Shown here: positions 9,001-16,171 of the stretch, one piece after another
Numbering within the stretch: the stretch's first letter is position 1
Layout: each line of letters opens with the position of its first letter
Origin: Rhizophagus prolifer
Taxonomy: Eukaryota > Glomeromycota > Glomeromycetes > Glomerales > Glomeraceae
Assembly: GCA_019425655.1 (NCBI GenBank)
Contig: NQWY01024831.1
Location: 61,820 to 125,819 of the forward strand
Direction of reading: 5' to 3'
Length of the DNA stretch: 64,000 nucleotides
The notes under the pieces: generated by a model
What the model saw: the letters and a program-made list of their open reading frames with translations, nothing else
Told to the model about the DNA's origin: nothing
Database searches by the model: none
Made by a program: the position numbers and the translations under genes

Positions 9001-9799
9001 TATCTTTTTTTAACAAAGCATTTGTAACGCGCAGATTTTTCTCAGCTTCTACTTTCAGCCTACTTTCCTGCATTACAGACAAAGATCTTTGCTCTTGTAC
9101 CGGCAAAATTCTGGCTGCAGAGCTTTCGTCAGTGATGTGATCGCCATTGCCAATAACTGTTTTATCAATCGTAAAAATATCATCACCAGTTTCTACCGGC
9201 GCATCTTCTACGAAAAGCCTAGCCGGTAAAACAACTTTTGCTGTTTTTGCCAGATCAAGGCTCTTTTGTAATTTACCCGCTTCGGAAGTTTTATAAGTGT
9301 CAATATAGTGCACTGCTTTTAAAGTCTGGATAACCGCTTCTTTCACATAGAAATCTTTTTGTGTAACGACCTGATAAATGAGATTGTCCCAAAGAGAAAT
9401 CATTGCAGAATTATCAATCTTCAGTGCCTCTGTTGTCGTTAATCTATCTATGATATCAGAATCCGGATCTTCATTATTAGCTAAGGATTTTCCTAATTTG
9501 TAATAGTCTGAAACAGAGGGAAGCAATTCTATACTCTTTTCTTTTTTAAAGGCATGCTCTTCAAAAGTGGCAGCAGCCAATTCTAATTCCTGAAACTTTG
9601 TGGTATTCTTTGGGTCCTGCGTAGCCCAAGACTCTATCTGAGTGTCAAAAACTCCTTCGGTACCGTTCGGTCTTATAACAAATCCCTTGTTTTTCTCACT
9701 TGTGTCCGCAAGCTGTGGATTTCTAAGGCTCACAAATCTAAAAAGAGTTTGTGAAATTTCATTTGGTGTTTTTTCGTTTGTTGTGTTTGTGTCGCTCAT
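6074..9799 (-). CDS. Very large uncharacterised protein of the lipase/fibre cluster
   Basis: 1241 residues, no signal peptide and no membrane span. Visible layout: an acidic N-terminal half with Lys/Glu/Ala-rich helices near 265-340 (likely coiled coil); a beta-rich middle; the motif YVPGEVSNIENVMASE near residue 615; then a long Ser/Thr/Gln/Glu-rich amphipathic stretch (about 635-770); and an aromatic-rich C-terminal third. I recall similar PGEV-IENV stretches in other large unannotated bacterial proteins, but cannot name a family. It is encoded in line with fibre-like proteins and lipases, so a structural or cargo-delivery part is one possibility. Confidence 0.6.
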   Translation of the reverse strand: MSDTNTTNEKTPNEISQTLFRFVSLRNPQLADTSEKNKGFVIRPNGTEGVFDTQIESWATQDPKNTTKFQELELAAATFEEHAFKKEKSIELLPSVSDYYKLGKSLANNEDPDSDIIDRLTTTEALKIDNSAMISLWDNLIYQVVTQKDFYVKEAVIQTLKAVHYIDTYKTSEAGKLQKSLDLAKTAKVVLPARLFVEDAPVETGDDIFTIDKTVIGNGDHITDESSAARILPVQEQRSLSVMQESRLKVEAEKNLRVTNALLKKDMTQSLKKELENLQKAYNKSYNKEYQTAYDEYQIVAKPIIDSNNTLLNDLEATFDENTTEAEKKAAYEQLELAEVPKFEFNFKNAINFYDLNAKLSTESFNLFMELFAEYDAEVISDRIDAGVPQDLQIKSYTEIRLYGETVTLSDDYLSYQDIFTKIDEEISSQSKTVLSTVEMPQQQYVNLGGALVPVAKTSLVTPLSYLLYPFYMKVGLFVFNYLQFSFNVENDSWSVAKAKVTGENSTGDSLEQTHLQIPVIDNKVTFPLTFQNKFKKLNNLKIEIYFDNGREAVLDLSQLDNAEYTGLLALKSQNGNISGNGMTPKHFGVKRLGIADYLKVQQSVHAYVPGEVSNIENVMASELRHKSSVSRDYSEITDTTSKSQETEQMSDTTKATRTDMQTEVAKEIEKQQSWEAHTSFSAGGAKWKLEVGGSYANSTAQHDSTRQAVAKSQELTERAMERVLTKVSEERIQKIIKEHTETNVHEFDNRGKVTTTTDSQGAKPQHITGVYRWVDKKMKNQIYNYGKRTMFEFMIPEPARLHALATNAVKEQLTAPIDPRSNEAKEWQMKDANVDVLFLQHWADYYSVKLTDLPQKDILYSTSKEEDLDNSDITRFLNLVIPNNYKAYEAEINYAFYNRFKKNVAHFTFDDLTGKLIDKPGPITQSWNSGTVVTKDLHIEGNYDQKYHGGNGTTNISLALKIKCTLSDAFMLKWRQTNFEAIIAAYNAAKEKFDTDVNDNKEKVSLFYRDTEANVLKHNCIAYLLQNQLGYDALGQTTSEDSKTMQSFHMLFGDNLDNYTSLAKFMEQAFEWSIMDYTFYPYYWANKAHWQDLYLTEETDPLFRSFLQAGMARVIVTVKPGFEDAVNFFMTTGRIWNGGEVPVIGDPMYMSIVEELRQPMGKPQGKYWITRVPTALTILQAKSVGLEVTDALPIFPEKDNGENCENPLELEYESAFEPVDAVMEHGDKESTLPSTIIKPI

Positions 9800-9915
9800 T
9801 TTGTTAATTATTTAATTTTTAGACATTTCTCTAGCTGTTCCAGTAATTTTTATTATTGGAATGCTTAAGAATTAATTTTTGTTATTGATTTTTCCTCCTA
9901 TAAAAAGAGCGTTGA

Positions 9916-10134
9916 TTATTCTACAAGATTATTTTCTGAGATGTAATCTTGTAATTCCTGTTCTGTGTCGAATTCTGCGTAAAAAGTTTCCATGCCAGGA
10001 TATACTTTTCCTGTATTACTAACTTCATTAACAATAAGGTACTTTTCTTTATCCCAAACTAAAATACATTTCTTAGTCAAGATTACTGAATTGACATCAT
10101 TTACTTTTTTTGTTGATTTGATCATTTGTTTCAT
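9916..10134 (-). CDS. Small hypothetical protein (72 aa)
   Basis: Starts one base from the stop of the 533-residue gene, so it belongs to the same transcript; a second ATG gives MIKSTKKVNDV. It has a basic N-terminus, a beta-prone middle (CILVWDKEKYLIVNEV) and an acidic C-terminus ending DTEQELQDYISENNLVE. No family recognised. Size and position between two large cluster proteins would suit a chaperone or adaptor, which is only a guess. Confidence 0.6.
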   Translation of the reverse strand: MKQMIKSTKKVNDVNSVILTKKCILVWDKEKYLIVNEVSNTGKVYPGMETFYAEFDTEQELQDYISENNLVE

Positions 10135-10135
10135 T

Positions 10136-11737
10136 TTAATTTGTTAACAGTGTCACATTTTTGGGAGCAGATGTTAAATTTGCTCTTGCAGCTGCACTCG
10201 CTGATGAAGGTGGCTGGCAATTACCTTTTAATGTTATTCTTTTAGACCCAGACCAATTTGTGACATCTCTTGCTAAATCTATCAATATCTGATCTACCAT
10301 TGCGCTTGATAAAGTCGCTAAGCCTGTAATATCAAGAGTTCCCATATTAGAAGGATATGTTTTACTATTATAAGCATTCATTGTATTATTTCCTGCAATG
10401 ACGATTGAATTGGCATTAGGGCATTTTGATAAAATATCTCCTGAAATAGTATTCTGCCCACCTATGCTGAAAGTACTACAATTAGAAAAAACTCCACTAA
10501 TTGAAGAAATAGTATTTTCTCCTCCTATTTGTATATTGCTCGTTGCAGAATTTATTTGAGTGAACAAATCTCCGGTTATTTTGTTCTGACCGGAAATAAC
10601 AACTCCATTTGATTTTGGTAGATTTAAAGCAGTGATCGTATTTTGTCCTCCTACGGTTATTAATGTAGCATTAGGAAGATTTAGAACACCATTTAAAGTA
10701 TTATTACCATTAACTGTGAATTGAGTTATTGAATTTAGAACAGGAACTGATCCTGTTAGATTATTTGATCCGTTTATCGTTAATAAAGTTGTATTAGGCA
10801 GGTTAGGAATATTACCTGATATCGTGTTCATTCCTGTTATAGAAATGGTTCCAGCCGTTGAAATATTTATTAAATTTCCAGAAATTGTGTTGTTTCCTCC
10901 TAGATTAATATAAGTTAAATAAGGAAAGGAAGGTAAAACCCCTGAAACAGTATTGCTTCCTAAAAGATATAAATAGCGAAAATTAGAAGAAAAAGTATTA
11001 ATATTTCCAGATATTGTATTTCTTCCTAATCTCGATAGCTCTTCAACCGATGGCGAAATATTACCCGAAACTGAGTTAGTTGTGCCCGTTTTATCATTAC
11101 CCAAATATATTATTTTACAACTTGATGGCAAGTTATTTAAACTGCCCGATACGTTGACAAAAGAGTTATTAACAGCATATCCACTACCCAAATACAAAGA
11201 TTCCAATACAGAATTAGAAGGTATTAAATTTAGATCAAAAGTTGGATTAGACTGTGGATAATCATTATTCCTTAGTTCTAAATTTTTTAACTTATTTCTA
11301 CATTTAGTAGCCCATTCACCAATCACTTTTCCCTGAAAAGATAAGTCTCCAGAACCATAACAATAATGATTAAATAATAATTTTTCACAATTAGGAAAAA
11401 AATCTAAAATATCTGGAGTTAAATCAACATTTTTTATGTAGCCTAATGGGTTTGTTTCTGTACCTAAATTGGATATCCCAAGGTCAAATATGATTTCTTT
11501 AACTTTTTTAGGATTAGAATAAATTTTAATTTTCCCTGTATAATTATTCGAATAATTTTTAGCAGAATAGTTTGAAGTGCTAATTACATTATTTGAAGTT
11601 CCGTCTCCCCAATCTGCTTTGCTCTTGTATATATTTTCATCAATTGTACCGAAATAAAGTTTTTGTATCTGAGTGCAATTATTAACACTAATAGGATAAT
11701 AAACATTATTCGCATCATATTGTTCTATTACATTCAT
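10136..11737 (-). CDS. Repeat-solenoid protein with GxNTISG repeats, fibre-like
   Basis: 533 residues, no signal peptide. The N-terminus has a PKD-like turn (ADWGDGTSNN, about 42-51). Residues about 200-460 form at least ten repeats of 20-25 residues, each with a beta strand and a variant of G-x-NTISG (GNNTISG, GMNTISG, GGQNTITA, GGENTISS), reading like a leucine-rich or beta-helix solenoid. The C-terminal cap includes VDQILIDLARDVTNWSG and an Ala/Ser-rich ANLTSAPKNVTLLTN, of a kind I associate with Bacteroidetes phage or tailocin surface proteins. It follows the fibre-like gene by 4 bp. A receptor-binding or decoration role is inferred. Confidence 0.65.
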   Translation of the reverse strand: MNVIEQYDANNVYYPISVNNCTQIQKLYFGTIDENIYKSKADWGDGTSNNVISTSNYSAKNYSNNYTGKIKIYSNPKKVKEIIFDLGISNLGTETNPLGYIKNVDLTPDILDFFPNCEKLLFNHYCYGSGDLSFQGKVIGEWATKCRNKLKNLELRNNDYPQSNPTFDLNLIPSNSVLESLYLGSGYAVNNSFVNVSGSLNNLPSSCKIIYLGNDKTGTTNSVSGNISPSVEELSRLGRNTISGNINTFSSNFRYLYLLGSNTVSGVLPSFPYLTYINLGGNNTISGNLINISTAGTISITGMNTISGNIPNLPNTTLLTINGSNNLTGSVPVLNSITQFTVNGNNTLNGVLNLPNATLITVGGQNTITALNLPKSNGVVISGQNKITGDLFTQINSATSNIQIGGENTISSISGVFSNCSTFSIGGQNTISGDILSKCPNANSIVIAGNNTMNAYNSKTYPSNMGTLDITGLATLSSAMVDQILIDLARDVTNWSGSKRITLKGNCQPPSSASAAARANLTSAPKNVTLLTN

Positions 11738-11741
11738 ATTT

Positions 11742-12266
11742 TTAAGTATTAAAGATTCTTATATAATATACATTATCAATTCTTTGGATTTTTGCAGTAC
11801 TGCCAATCCCTCCGTTTAATATATTTGTATAATCTACTTGATTAATTGTCACTCCAGACCCATTCGTAAAAGTTATGCTTCCTGTACCCGCTTTTGTAAT
11901 TGTACACATAAAGTCCGAAGCAGAACTTGTCAAGCATTGTATGTTGATATTGCTGGATCCATTCTTTACTACCACATTTCTTCCATGCATTTTTACACCG
12001 TTTACATCTTTATTTGTATCAATGCTTAATGTAGTCTCGATTGTAATCTGTGACGGTTCAATAAGTTTTGTTTTCCAGCTTGCGATATTTTCTGTAGAAA
12101 GATTTTCCGCTGTTTTGTCTGCTTTGGAAGATACATCAATGTTCAGGCTATCCATAGGGATTTTTTCATCCTTGTGCCAATAAGAATCCAACCACTCGTG
12201 GAAATGTTCTTGTGTAGGTTTATCTCCAGTTTCGAAAAAACCTTTTAAGTCTGTTTTTGATTTCAT
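11742..12266 (-). CDS. Short tail-fibre-like protein
   Basis: 174 residues. The N-terminus FFETGDKPTQEHFHEWLDSYWHKDE is a signature I know from tail-fibre-like proteins of Bacteroidetes phages and phage-tail-like particles. A linker SSKADKTAENLS follows, then a compact beta-rich C-terminus (GTGSITFTNGSGVTINQVDY...VYYIRIFNT) typical of a trimeric fibre tip. First of three closely packed genes (fibre, repeat protein, 72-aa protein). Function inferred from the N-terminal signature, not from a known homologue. Confidence 0.65.
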   Translation of the reverse strand: MKSKTDLKGFFETGDKPTQEHFHEWLDSYWHKDEKIPMDSLNIDVSSKADKTAENLSTENIASWKTKLIEPSQITIETTLSIDTNKDVNGVKMHGRNVVVKNGSSNINIQCLTSSASDFMCTITKAGTGSITFTNGSGVTINQVDYTNILNGGIGSTAKIQRIDNVYYIRIFNT

Positions 12267-12285
12267 AAAATTTTAATTTTAAAGA

Positions 12286-12447
12286 TTAATAAATAATGTT
12301 GTTGTCAAAGTCTTCCCTGAAAAAGCTTTCAATCTCATCCAGGTAGAAATCATAGTCTGATTCCTCATTCTCAATATCTTCCCAATCGATACTATAGATC
12401 GGGTTTTGGGAAAATTCTTCGTTTATTGTTTCTGTTGGGTTTTCCAT
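12286..12447 (-). CDS. Small very acidic protein (53 aa)
   Basis: The minus-strand frame opens ATG GAA AAC CCA and stops TAA 19 bp before the fibre-like gene. Translation begins MENPTETINEEFSQNPIY and continues with a strongly Asp/Glu-rich stretch (IDWEDIENEESDYDFY) and aromatic residues. It is the first frame after the composite promoter at 12559-12594, leaving a leader of about 105 nt. No family recognised. Extreme acidity is reminiscent of DNA-mimic or chaperone-like small proteins, but there is no evidence for either. Confidence 0.55.
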   Translation of the reverse strand: MENPTETINEEFSQNPIYSIDWEDIENEESDYDFYLDEIESFFREDFDNNIIY

Positions 12448-12558
12448 ATTATATTTTGTGTTTGGGTAATAGTTGTCCTTACCAGCTGTTTTGCTGATAT
12501 CATAATTGGTTTTCGTTAAAAAAATAATTTAGATTAAATTGAGGCCTTAATTATAATC

Positions 12559-12594
12559 CAAAAGTAGTTGGTCGTGACGCCAGAACTTGACGTA
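12559..12594 (-). promoter_or_regulatory. Composite promoter for the fibre/lipase cluster
   Basis: On the minus strand: TACGTC-AAGTTC-TGGCGT (12594-12577), 10 bp, then TACTTTTG (12566-12559), a full TAnnTTTG match. Dyad sequence, spacing and orientation parallel the patatin and WYL promoters. It starts at the patatin stop codon and points toward the acidic ORF and downstream genes. Confidence 0.6.
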
Positions 12595-13632
12595 TCAAAT
12601 TTTATTTTTAATTAATTTTTCAGCAATCTGATTGAGCAATTCATTGTTCTCATCAACATAGCATAAACCTGCCTGTATCAATGCTTCCAGATTTTTCTTT
12701 TTCACATTATCCATCTCGGGAGAAGCCGTTTTAAGTGAAGGATTAATTCTGTAATAATTCTGTCTGTTTCTTTTGCCAAGAGTCATAAACATTTGGTTCA
12801 ACTGATAATCCACAGTTTCTGCATTGGCAGAAAGCAGGATATCGATGATCGGACCAATCCAGGCTAATTTGCCAACATTTTTATATTTGTTGATCGGGTA
12901 AGATTTCATTTCCGTTCCCGTTCCCAAAGAGACTATCATCATATCATTTACAGCCGGGTAATTAGGTTTTTCAGGATTTTCAAAAATATCTGCAAAAGGA
13001 ATTTTTCTAGCTTCTGCATATGCGCAAAGAGCAGGATTGTTGGCAAACATTCCTCCATCTATCAGGCTAAAACTCTGTCCATAGGATGATCTGATCTGAG
13101 CCGGAGAGAAATAAGTGGGTGCAGCAGCTGTCGCCCGACAAATGTCTCTGACCAAAAAATTCTGCTGGGCTTGTTTTGCGTTAATGGTATTGAATAATTT
13201 GGCCCGTCTGTTTTCGATATCATAACTCGTGATCAGAGAAGGTTTTATAAAGTCTTTGATCTCGAGTTCTCCAAAAAAATCTTTGAGCTGCCTTTCCAGA
13301 TTATCCTGCGAAATTTTCTCACTGAATAATCCAAACGGGTTAATCAAACTTTCCCATAGTGAAACATTAAAAATATCTTCACCTTTCTCCGTATAAAGCT
13401 CAAATGCTTTTTTAATAGAATATCTGGCTTTTTTGTTGTCATCAGGATAAAGTAGAACCGAAGCCAGGATTCCGCCGGTGCTGCTGCCTGCAATCATATC
13501 AAAATAATCGCCGAGCTTCGCATTCGGATGATCTTTTTGCTGTAAAATCTCTTCAAGATAACGGAGAATGATGCATGAAATAATGCCCCGGATCCCGCCG
13601 CCGTCTAAAGAGAGTATTGTGATCTTTTTCAT
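12595..13632 (-). CDS. Patatin-like phospholipase
   Basis: 345 residues from the second ATG (MKKITILSLDGGGIRG); a start two codons upstream is also open. The oxyanion loop DGGGIRG opens the protein, the nucleophile elbow is GSSTG (near residue 50) and the catalytic Asp lies in DGG (near 193), giving a complete Ser-Asp dyad. Patatins cut acyl chains from membrane lipids. The compact cytosolic form resembles CapV/CBASS and effector patatins, but no nucleotidyltransferase or sensor gene is adjacent. It heads the minus-strand cluster and has its own composite promoter shared with the WYL gene. Activity is well supported, role is not. Confidence 0.88.
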   Translation of the reverse strand: MKKITILSLDGGGIRGIISCIILRYLEEILQQKDHPNAKLGDYFDMIAGSSTGGILASVLLYPDDNKKARYSIKKAFELYTEKGEDIFNVSLWESLINPFGLFSEKISQDNLERQLKDFFGELEIKDFIKPSLITSYDIENRRAKLFNTINAKQAQQNFLVRDICRATAAAPTYFSPAQIRSSYGQSFSLIDGGMFANNPALCAYAEARKIPFADIFENPEKPNYPAVNDMMIVSLGTGTEMKSYPINKYKNVGKLAWIGPIIDILLSANAETVDYQLNQMFMTLGKRNRQNYYRINPSLKTASPEMDNVKKKNLEALIQAGLCYVDENNELLNQIAEKLIKNKI

Positions 13633-13660
13633 TTGCAATAATTTTAATGATTTGATAAAG

Positions 13661-13696
13661 CAAATGTAGATGCGGGCAGCGACAGAACTCGTCGTG
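13661..13696 (-). promoter_or_regulatory. Patatin gene promoter with WYL-type dyad
   Basis: On the minus strand: CACGAC-GAGTTC-TGTCGC (13696-13679), 10 bp, then TACATTTG (13668-13661). Both 6-bp arms are identical to those at the WYL gene, and the distance to the -7 box is the same. The ATG lies about 30 bases downstream. Confidence 0.7.
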
Positions 13697-13801
13697 ATAT
13701 TTTTTCTTTACTAAAGTTGAATTACCGTATTGTATTAGTGACTAAGAAACGTATTGTTTACAATAGTGAGTTTGGAATGACATTGCTAATTTGATACAAA
13801 A

Positions 13802-14818
13802 TCAATCAATAATCAGTTCCTCAATTTTTGATTGGATTTCTTGACTTTTTAATTTTAGAATGATAAAATACAATTCCGGAAACTGCAGAGCAATCTCACT
13901 CCAGTTTTGATTCAGTTCATAAATATTGTCAATTCCCTGTAAAAGACTCGCTAAAAAATGTGATTTTCTCTGGATCAGGCCGCGGAACCCATATGCGCCT
14001 AAAACCTGAAGAAAACGCATCATTTTCAGCCAGTTAAAAGATTCCTTTAGGTTATTTTTGTCCGGTTCCAGATGCCACAGTGATAAATAATAATCCAGCA
14101 TTTCTTCTTTGAAATTTTCAGGAAAATTGGCTTTGGCCTGATAAAGAAAAGAGATCACATCGTAACCTGCAGGCCCTTCCATGGCTGATTGATAATCGAT
14201 AAAGAACACTTCATCATTGTCATTCACCAATATATTCCTGGATTGGAAATCGCGAATCATCAATGTTCTTGGCTCAAGTTTCTGAATCTTTCCAGAAATC
14301 GTTTTAAACTCTTTCAGCAAAGTAGATTTATGATATCCGATCTCCAAAACATCAATCAGGAAATTTTTGAAATAATAAAGGTCATGTGTAATTGGCAGAT
14401 CATCATAACTTTCATATTCGAAACTCTTTGTGAAATCTGCCTTACCTAAAGTTTTGGTTTGCAGTTCGAACAATTTTTCCAAACTTTTTTTGACGAAATC
14501 TTTAACTCTTTCTGATAATCCTTCTGCAGCAATAACCTCCGAAAGTGTCTTACTTCCAAGGAATTCCTGGATATAAAGATCTCTATCAGAATTGATTTTT
14601 AAGATTTTTGGGGTATTAAGATCAAGGTTTTGAAACAATCCGGAGAAATAAAAAAATGCTTCATTTTCCAGAAGATTTTCATTGTATGTCACGACATATT
14701 TTTGATCATTCGAGCTTGCGATGTAGTTGATTCTGGAAGAGCCGCTTTGTGGAAGCGCAACAAATGTATCCGGTTTCCGATTCAAAAATCCTTCTAAAAA
14801 ATCCTGATGTTCCTGCAT
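13802..14818 (-). CDS. APH-family sugar kinase, AmgK-like
   Basis: 338 residues with the aminoglycoside/choline kinase fold: an N-lobe to about residue 90 (QYVVTYNENLLENEAFFYF), the catalytic loop MIRDFQSRNILV (near 205-216) and the metal-binding VFFIDYQSAMEGPAGYDV (near 222-240). RDFQSRN is the form typical of AmgK, which phosphorylates N-acetylmuramate/N-acetylglucosamine in peptidoglycan recycling. The usual MurU-type nucleotidyltransferase partner is not next to it. It diverges from xrtF across 56 bp. Kinase fold is firm; AmgK specificity is inferred. Confidence 0.75.
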   Translation of the reverse strand: MQEHQDFLEGFLNRKPDTFVALPQSGSSRINYIASSNDQKYVVTYNENLLENEAFFYFSGLFQNLDLNTPKILKINSDRDLYIQEFLGSKTLSEVIAAEGLSERVKDFVKKSLEKLFELQTKTLGKADFTKSFEYESYDDLPITHDLYYFKNFLIDVLEIGYHKSTLLKEFKTISGKIQKLEPRTLMIRDFQSRNILVNDNDEVFFIDYQSAMEGPAGYDVISFLYQAKANFPENFKEEMLDYYLSLWHLEPDKNNLKESFNWLKMMRFLQVLGAYGFRGLIQRKSHFLASLLQGIDNIYELNQNWSEIALQFPELYFIILKLKSQEIQSKIEELIID

Positions 14819-14874
14819 AGAACAAAGTTAATTAATAATAGAATTTGAAACACGAAAAATTGTAATTTTACCTT

Positions 14875-15402
14875 ATGAAAGATTTTCTGCCGGTTCTGAA
14901 GATTCTGTTAAGATTTGTGGTCATCTATATCGTGGTGGTATTGCTGTACCAGTTTTATCTTAACGCATATATGGATGATGTGGTAGATCCTTTCACAAGA
15001 TGGGTGGCTGTACAAGTGGCTCTTGTCCAGAATGCATTAGGTTTTCCCACTGTATTGGTAGACAGTCTGAAACTTCACAGCGTTTTGTTTCAGACTTCCG
15101 GAAAATTCACCACAAGAATGGTGGAAGGCTGTAATGTTTTCTCCGTTGCGATCCTGTTTTCTGCTTTTGTTTTTGCTTTTTACAAAGGTTCTAAAACATT
15201 TTTGTTTGTCCTGGGCGGATTAGTTTTATTACATATTCTCAATGTTTCCAGAATCGTATTACTCAATATTATTTTTCTCAAATATCCTCAATACGAAAAA
15301 ATCGGGCATGACTATATTTTCCCTGCGATTATCTATGGCGGAGTCATCATTCTCTGGCTGATCTGGATTCAGTTTTTTGCTTTAAGAAAAGCCGATAAAT
15401 AA
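14875..15402 (+). CDS. xrtF: Exosortase XrtF
   Basis: 175-residue inner-membrane protein with five to six hydrophobic segments. The exosortase triad is visible: Cys in MVEGCNVFSV (near residue 85), Arg in NVSRIVLLN (near 124) and His in KIGHDYIFPA (near 143). XrtF is the short flavobacterial exosortase thought to cut a C-terminal anchor from surface proteins. Its companion protein (15701-16171) lies downstream, which supports the identification. No substrate with a matching C-terminal signal was seen in the window. Confidence 0.88.
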   Translation: MKDFLPVLKILLRFVVIYIVVVLLYQFYLNAYMDDVVDPFTRWVAVQVALVQNALGFPTVLVDSLKLHSVLFQTSGKFTTRMVEGCNVFSVAILFSAFVFAFYKGSKTFLFVLGGLVLLHILNVSRIVLLNIIFLKYPQYEKIGHDYIFPAIIYGGVIILWLIWIQFFALRKADK

Positions 15403-15476
15403 TAAGTTACGATTAATATATTTAATTTTTTCAGACATTAACTGCTGATTCTTAGCAACTAATAATAATTATTTTG

Positions 15477-15484
15477 TAAATTTG
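15477..15484 (+). promoter_or_regulatory. Promoter -7 element TAAATTTG between xrtF and its partner
   Basis: Exact TAnnTTTG match 22 bases before a 30-codon ORF. No clear TTG -33 box at standard spacing. Confidence 0.5.
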
Positions 15485-15506
15485 CATCCTAACACAGTAT
15501 TCAAAA

Positions 15507-15599
15507 ATGAAAAATAAATTTATTATTACCCATTCCGGGATTATTGACAGCACCTTACTGAATCAACCTGATTCTAATACCTTTCAATTCGTTTTATAA
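15507..15599 (+). CDS. Possible 30-codon leader peptide
   Basis: An open frame of 30 codons (starts MKNKFIITHSGIIDS, ends FQFVL) follows a good -7 box. It lies in the 298-bp gap between xrtF and the partner gene, which otherwise shows only AT-rich sequence with a partly repeated ATGAATTTATGATT/AATTCATAATGC. Whether it is translated cannot be told from one sequence. Confidence 0.3.
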   Translation: MKNKFIITHSGIIDSTLLNQPDSNTFQFVL

Positions 15600-15700
15600 A
15601 ATTTACTCTCGTAAGTAAATAATGAATTTATGATTTTTCAATCTGTGGATTGAACAATTCATAATGCATTTATCTATTCAAAGAATCTATATTTTGTAAA

Positions 15701-16171
15701 ATGATTGTTCGCATGTCAATTTTGCAGTGCTTAAAATTTCCAAAAATCCTAAGGTGGTTTTTGGTTATATGTGGTATTTTAGGATTAATCGCTATTCGCG
15801 GTTTGGAAGACAAATTATTCTACGATCCGTTTTTGCATTTTTTCAAATCTGCCAATCAGAACGAAGTTTTTCCTAATTTCATTTGGGAGAAATTAATATT
15901 GAGTTATCTTTTAAGATTTGGACTAAACACTTTTTTTTCATTAGTAATTGTTCATTTCCTTTTTCAGAACAAAGATTGGACAAAGCAGGCTTTTATATTG
16001 ATTGCACTGGTTTTTCTGATCGTGTTCCCAATCTATCTTTATTGTATCTATGACCGGTTCCAATTCGGATATCTATTCTCTTTTTATGTGAGACGGTTTG
16101 TGATCCAGCCATTGACAGTTATTCTTCTTATTCCTGTTTTTTATTACCGGAAGAAAATCACTCAGGCTTAA
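15701..16171 (+). CDS. Exosortase F system-associated membrane protein
   Basis: 156 residues with four hydrophobic helices. The pattern GLIAIRGLEDKLFYDPFLHFFK and the closing FYVRRFVIQPLTVILLIPVFYY fit the family found next to xrtF in flavobacteria (exosortase F-associated). A later ATG (MSILQCLKFPK, 15713) is possible. It overlaps the stop of the convergent CDF gene by four bases. Its biochemical role is unknown; the link to xrtF is by constant neighbourhood. Confidence 0.8.
   Translation: MIVRMSILQCLKFPKILRWFLVICGILGLIAIRGLEDKLFYDPFLHFFKSANQNEVFPNFIWEKLILSYLLRFGLNTFFSLVIVHFLFQNKDWTKQAFILIALVFLIVFPIYLYCIYDRFQFGYLFSFYVRRFVIQPLTVILLIPVFYYRKKITQA

Noticed and set aside
12595-13632. CBASS-type defence operon around the patatin
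   Set aside because: No cGAS/DncV-like nucleotidyltransferase, Cap2/Cap3 or other signalling partner is adjacent; the neighbours are fibre-like genes.
13802-14818. Aminoglycoside resistance kinase
   Set aside because: It has the APH fold, but the RDFQSRN loop and length fit AmgK-like sugar kinases, and no resistance-element context is present.
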